Part shown: positions 5,466 to 7,986 of the stretch, one piece after another
Position numbering within the stretch: position 1 is the first letter of the stretch
Layout: the number at the start of each line of letters is the position of its first letter
Source of the DNA: Pseudomonadota bacterium
Lineage (GTDB): Bacteria > Myxococcota > UBA9042 > PHBI01
Assembly (NCBI GenBank): GCA_005772945.1
Contig: SXIE01000075.1
Coordinates: 1-7,986, forward strand
Direction of reading: 5' to 3'
DNA length: 7,986 nt
Notes under the pieces: model-generated
Seen by the model: the letters and a program-made list of their open reading frames with translations, nothing else
The model's database searches: none
What the model was told of the DNA's origin: nothing
Made by a program: the position numbers and the translations under genes

Positions 5466-7986
5466 CTAGCGCGCACCGGCCTGAATAGCGGCCGCGAGCA
5501 GCATCGACTGCGCGACGTGCGTGCCGCGCGCCGGGTCTTCAGTCCACGTTGCAGCAGGCACGGCGACAAGCTTGCGACACGCGGCGAGCAGATCGTTCGC
5601 GCCCCCGAGCCGCGCACCCGGCGAAGCCAGCGCGAGCCGCGCGAGCGCACCCTGGGCGGCCTCGAGGCGCGTCGTGGCCATCCCCGGATCCCCACCCGCG
5701 AGCGCGGTCGCGGCCTCGCGCAGCGACGTCGCCACCACATGCGCCGCGTGATTCTCGACGACGTTGCGCGTGAGCCGCGTGGCTTGCGACGCACCGCTCT
5801 CGAGCGCCAGGCTCGCCTGCGTTTCGCCGTTCTGCATGCGCACCAGATCTTTGAAACGCGCCCGCACATCGAGCACCGGACCCGGACCCGGCACGACGAC
5901 CTCGAGCAGGATCGGGTGATCGTCGTCGGCCATGAACGCCGGGATGACGATCTGGATCCCGTCCTCGTCCGCGCCGCGGTCCTCGCGGATCCCCGTCGTC
6001 TCGGCGACCTTGCGATCGATCGCCCGCTCGGCCTCGCGGACGCGCGCCGTCTCGGGGACGGCCAGCGGATGCGATCCCAGCACCGCGACCAGCTTCACGC
6101 CCGGCGCGAGGCGAATACGCAGACGCACCGCCCGCGCGACCGCACGCCCGGCGGCTCCGAGCTCCTGGGTCACGACGCGCCCGGCCTCCTCGGGGCGCGC
6201 GACCACCCAGCGTCGACCCTGTCCGGCCGCCGCAAGCGCCGCGCTGCCGTCGGGGCCCGCATCCGCTCCGCGAGCGGTCGTGACGACCGCCAGCTGCACG
6301 TTTCGCAACGCCTCGGCATGGGCGCGCGTCGTCAGCTCGCTCGGCAGCGCCGCCGCCCGGGCGGTCGCCAGGACCACCACATGGGCGCCCAACGCCGCGT
6401 CCGCCGCCATCCCCCGGTGGACCTCGGCGTAGGCGCGCTCGACCGCGGCGACCAGCCCCGCCCCGGCATTGCCCCCGGCGGCGCGCGTCCGCTCGAGCGC
6501 CGAGGCCAGAAAGCGCGCGACGTCCGTCGTCGTGAGCGCCGCCCCCGCGAGCACCTCGGCGCCGCTCCCGACGGGCACGACGAGGCTCATCGTGTCGCCT
6601 TCCCTGCGCTCGCCGACGAAGGCCTGCGCGATCCCCCAGAGCGTCCGTCGATCGGTCTCACCGGCCGCCGCCTGTCCCCCGCCGCCGATCGATCCGAGGT
6701 CGACGACCATCGCCACCGCCAGCGGCGCCCGCCGGCTCGGGGCCTGCGCGGCACCACTCAGCCCGACCTGCAGCAGCATGCGCGTCGGGCCCTCGACGGC
6801 CGTGCGATCGGCGCTCAATTGCAGCGCCAGCGCCTGGTCACGCGGCGCGTCGAAGGGCTGCGCGACCGGCCTCGCAAGCGCACTCAAGGCCACGCGCCGC
6901 CCTGCGTCCTCGAACCCCTGACCGACCGCCTGCCGCAAGAACACGATCTGCGGATCCCCCGGCACATACGTATTCGCGAAATACCCCGTCGCTGCGATGA
7001 ACGTCGGCGCGGCCTCCTTCCCAGTGACGACACGCAATTCGCTGCGGGCAAGCGCTCGGCGCTCTTCGCGAGCGAGCATGTTCTGCTCCGCGTCCAACAG
7101 ACTCAGGCGGAACTGATCGCCGAGCTGCTCGCCGGTCTCGCGTCCCTTCCGGTTCGCCGCCACCGGGTCGGCCACGCGCAGTCCGTTGTCGAGCGCGTCC
7201 GGGCAACCGTCGTCATCCCCATGCGCGCCCTCACCGGTCGAGCACCGGTCCTGCTGATCGGCAACACCATCCCCATCGACGTCGGGCGCGTCCGGCGAGC
7301 GAAGCACCGCCAAGCCGCTCTCTTCGCCGCGCGCAACGTCGTCGCGTCCTGCGAGGTACTGGTAGTCCGTGCCGCCCTTGTCGTTCTTGCCGTCCTCGAT
7401 GTCCTCGACGCCCTTGCCAGGCCCCTTCGGCTTGGCCTTCTCGCCCTTGGCGGAGACCTCTTCCTTCTTGCCCGCTTTCGTCTCCTCGTCGGTCTCCTGC
7501 ACGACCACGCGCGCCGTGCCCCGATAGTCGAATGTGACATCGCCGAATCTGCCATCGACGATCGCATTTTCGACGAGCGTCACGGTCTCGGCAGGTTTCA
7601 CACTCGATCCATCGCCGGTCTTGTCGCTGGGGGCCGCGCCCGCCCAGAATCCCTGTGCGAGGTCCGGCTTGCCCGCGAGAAACCCTTGCCCCTCGCCCGC
7701 GCCGCTCGGCGCGTCGTTCCATCCCCACGTGTCGACCTCGGTGCCCGCAGGGTTCGCCGTGCGCGGTCCCGGACCACGCGTCACCGTGCTCTCGAACGCC
7801 ACCGCCTCGCCGCCCTGCACCACCGCCGGCGGCAGATCCACCGTGGCGGATTCCTTGTTCGCCTTGTCGGTGCCCTGCGCGGGCGCCGTCTCAGGACCCG
7901 CCCGGCCCTCCAAGCGCGGCTCGCTCGGATCCATCTGTGCCACCGCGTCCACGCTGGGCGCGTCGCCCCCGTCCGCTCCGGTCCGC
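5466..7986 (-). CDS. Envelope protein with degenerate VWA (YfbK-like) domain, N-terminus outside window
   Basis: The frame is open to the window edge: 11 more codons precede the first candidate start (GTG 7952), so the N-terminus and presumably a signal sequence lie outside. Numbering from GTG 7952 gives 828 residues. Residues 1-150 are low-complexity Ala/Pro/Gly; 152-195 are Lys/Glu-rich; 221-252 hold a thrombospondin type-3-like calcium-binding segment (DVDGDGVADQQD, then C237 and C250). ATGYFANTYVPGDP (321-334) begins the conserved part. Residues 408-560 follow a von Willebrand A fold (LAVAMVVDLGS; GDTMSLVVPVGSGAEVL; GGNAGAGLVAAVERAY; GAHVVVLAT), and 605-690 resemble the region after the VWA domain of YfbK-type proteins (VRLRIRLAPGVKLVAVLGSHPL). 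The metal-site residues are not conserved: DLGSI in place of DxSxS, GGN for GGST, TAR for TDG. The C-terminal 110 residues are helical, ending in a tetratricopeptide-like stretch. It probably works with the downstream membrane-anchored protein. Partner and ligand are unknown. Confidence 0.82.
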   Translation of the reverse strand, partial: RTGADGGDAPSVDAVAQMDPSEPRLEGRAGPETAPAQGTDKANKESATVDLPPAVVQGGEAVAFESTVTRGPGPRTANPAGTEVDTWGWNDAPSGAGEGQGFLAGKPDLAQGFWAGAAPSDKTGDGSSVKPAETVTLVENAIVDGRFGDVTFDYRGTARVVVQETDEETKAGKKEEVSAKGEKAKPKGPGKGVEDIEDGKNDKGGTDYQYLAGRDDVARGEESGLAVLRSPDAPDVDGDGVADQQDRCSTGEGAHGDDDGCPDALDNGLRVADPVAANRKGRETGEQLGDQFRLSLLDAEQNMLAREERRALARSELRVVTGKEAAPTFIAATGYFANTYVPGDPQIVFLRQAVGQGFEDAGRRVALSALARPVAQPFDAPRDQALALQLSADRTAVEGPTRMLLQVGLSGAAQAPSRRAPLAVAMVVDLGSIGGGGQAAAGETDRRTLWGIAQAFVGERREGDTMSLVVPVGSGAEVLAGAALTTTDVARFLASALERTRAAGGNAGAGLVAAVERAYAEVHRGMAADAALGAHVVVLATARAAALPSELTTRAHAEALRNVQLAVVTTARGADAGPDGSAALAAAGQGRRWVVARPEEAGRVVTQELGAAGRAVARAVRLRIRLAPGVKLVAVLGSHPLAVPETARVREAERAIDRKVAETTGIREDRGADEDGIQIVIPAFMADDDHPILLEVVVPGPGPVLDVRARFKDLVRMQNGETQASLALESGASQATRLTRNVVENHAAHVVATSLREAATALAGGDPGMATTRLEAAQGALARLALASPGARLGGANDLLAACRKLVAVPAATWTEDPARGTHVAQSMLLAAAIQAGAR
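6273..6731 (-). other. VWA-like domain lacking MIDAS residues
   Basis: Residues 408-560 of the partial protein. Strand 1 LAVAMVVDLGS, helix TLWGIAQAFVGERREGD, strand TMSLVVPVGSG, the GGNAGAGLVAAVERAY helix start, and strand AHVVVLATAR follow the order seen in YfbK-type VWA domains. Of the five expected metal-coordinating positions only the first Asp (D418) is kept; the two Ser, the Thr of GGST and the Asp of TDG are Gly, Ile, Asn and Ala by my reading. Metal-dependent ligand binding is therefore unlikely. Confidence 0.6.
7197..7292 (-). other. Thrombospondin type-3-like calcium-binding segment
   Basis: Within the VWA-like protein, residues 221-252 read DAPDVDGDGVADQQDRC and then a second acidic part GDDDGCPD. 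The DxDGDGxxDxxD pattern binds calcium in thrombospondin type-3 and OmpA-associated linkers, where a Cys pair typically spans the repeat. It probably forms a rigid, calcium-stiffened spacer between the low-complexity N-terminal region and the folded part, outside the cytoplasm. Confidence 0.7.

Noticed and set aside
3688..5469. 593-codon open frame on the plus strand opposite the large membrane-anchored protein
   Set aside because: Arg/Asp/Ala-rich translation with no motif or signal. The minus-strand frame has a signal peptide, repeated modules and membrane segments, so this is an antisense shadow in GC-rich DNA.
1..7986. CRISPR arrays, tRNA/rRNA genes, insertion sequences, phage or defence genes
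   Set aside because: No regularly spaced repeats with unique spacers, no tRNA-like cloverleaf noticed, no transposase or integrase motifs in any frame read.

Overview
The window is GC-rich DNA, apparently bacterial, with five genes all on the minus strand. Reading in transcription order from the right-hand edge they are: a partial VWA-like envelope protein (7986 to 5466), a 1053-residue exported membrane-anchored protein (5391 to 2230), a class II aldolase family protein (2054 to 1251), a putative lipoprotein methyltransferase (1239 to 547), and the first 101 residues of a secreted protein that runs off the left edge (304 to 1). High GC, exported proteins with thrombospondin-type calcium-binding repeats, hexamer repeats between genes and a candidate sigma-54 promoter all suggest a myxobacterium-like organism (Myxococcota, the former Deltaproteobacteria). 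That placement is inference; no rRNA or marker gene is present.

Right half (2230-7986): two large proteins of unknown function lie in tandem, 74 bp apart, and are probably co-transcribed. The upstream one has a low-complexity N-terminal part, one calcium-binding DxDGDG-type segment and a von Willebrand A-like domain whose metal-site (MIDAS) residues all look replaced. The downstream one has a signal peptide, a short coiled coil, about five recurrences of a beta-rich module and three C-terminal membrane segments. Together they look like an uncharacterised envelope pair and are the best candidate here for an undescribed system.

Middle (2055-2229): the only sizeable gap beside the aldolase gene is mostly filled by eighteen tandem hexamers, consensus CTCGCC/CTCGAA on the plus strand.

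Left half (1-2054): the aldolase and methyltransferase genes form a tight pair (11 bp gap; the aldolase stop codon directly abuts the methyltransferase Shine-Dalgarno). The aldolase keeps the full set of zinc and catalytic residues of the L-fuculose-phosphate aldolase fold but carries an extra C-terminal CxxCxxC tail. The methyltransferase carries a lipoprotein signal, which is odd for an enzyme using a cytoplasmic cofactor. The 242 bp between it and the secreted-protein gene hold a good sigma-54 (-24/-12) match with three palindromic sites 100-145 bp upstream of the predicted transcription start, the usual place for enhancer-binding activators, plus one copy of a 22-bp direct repeat.
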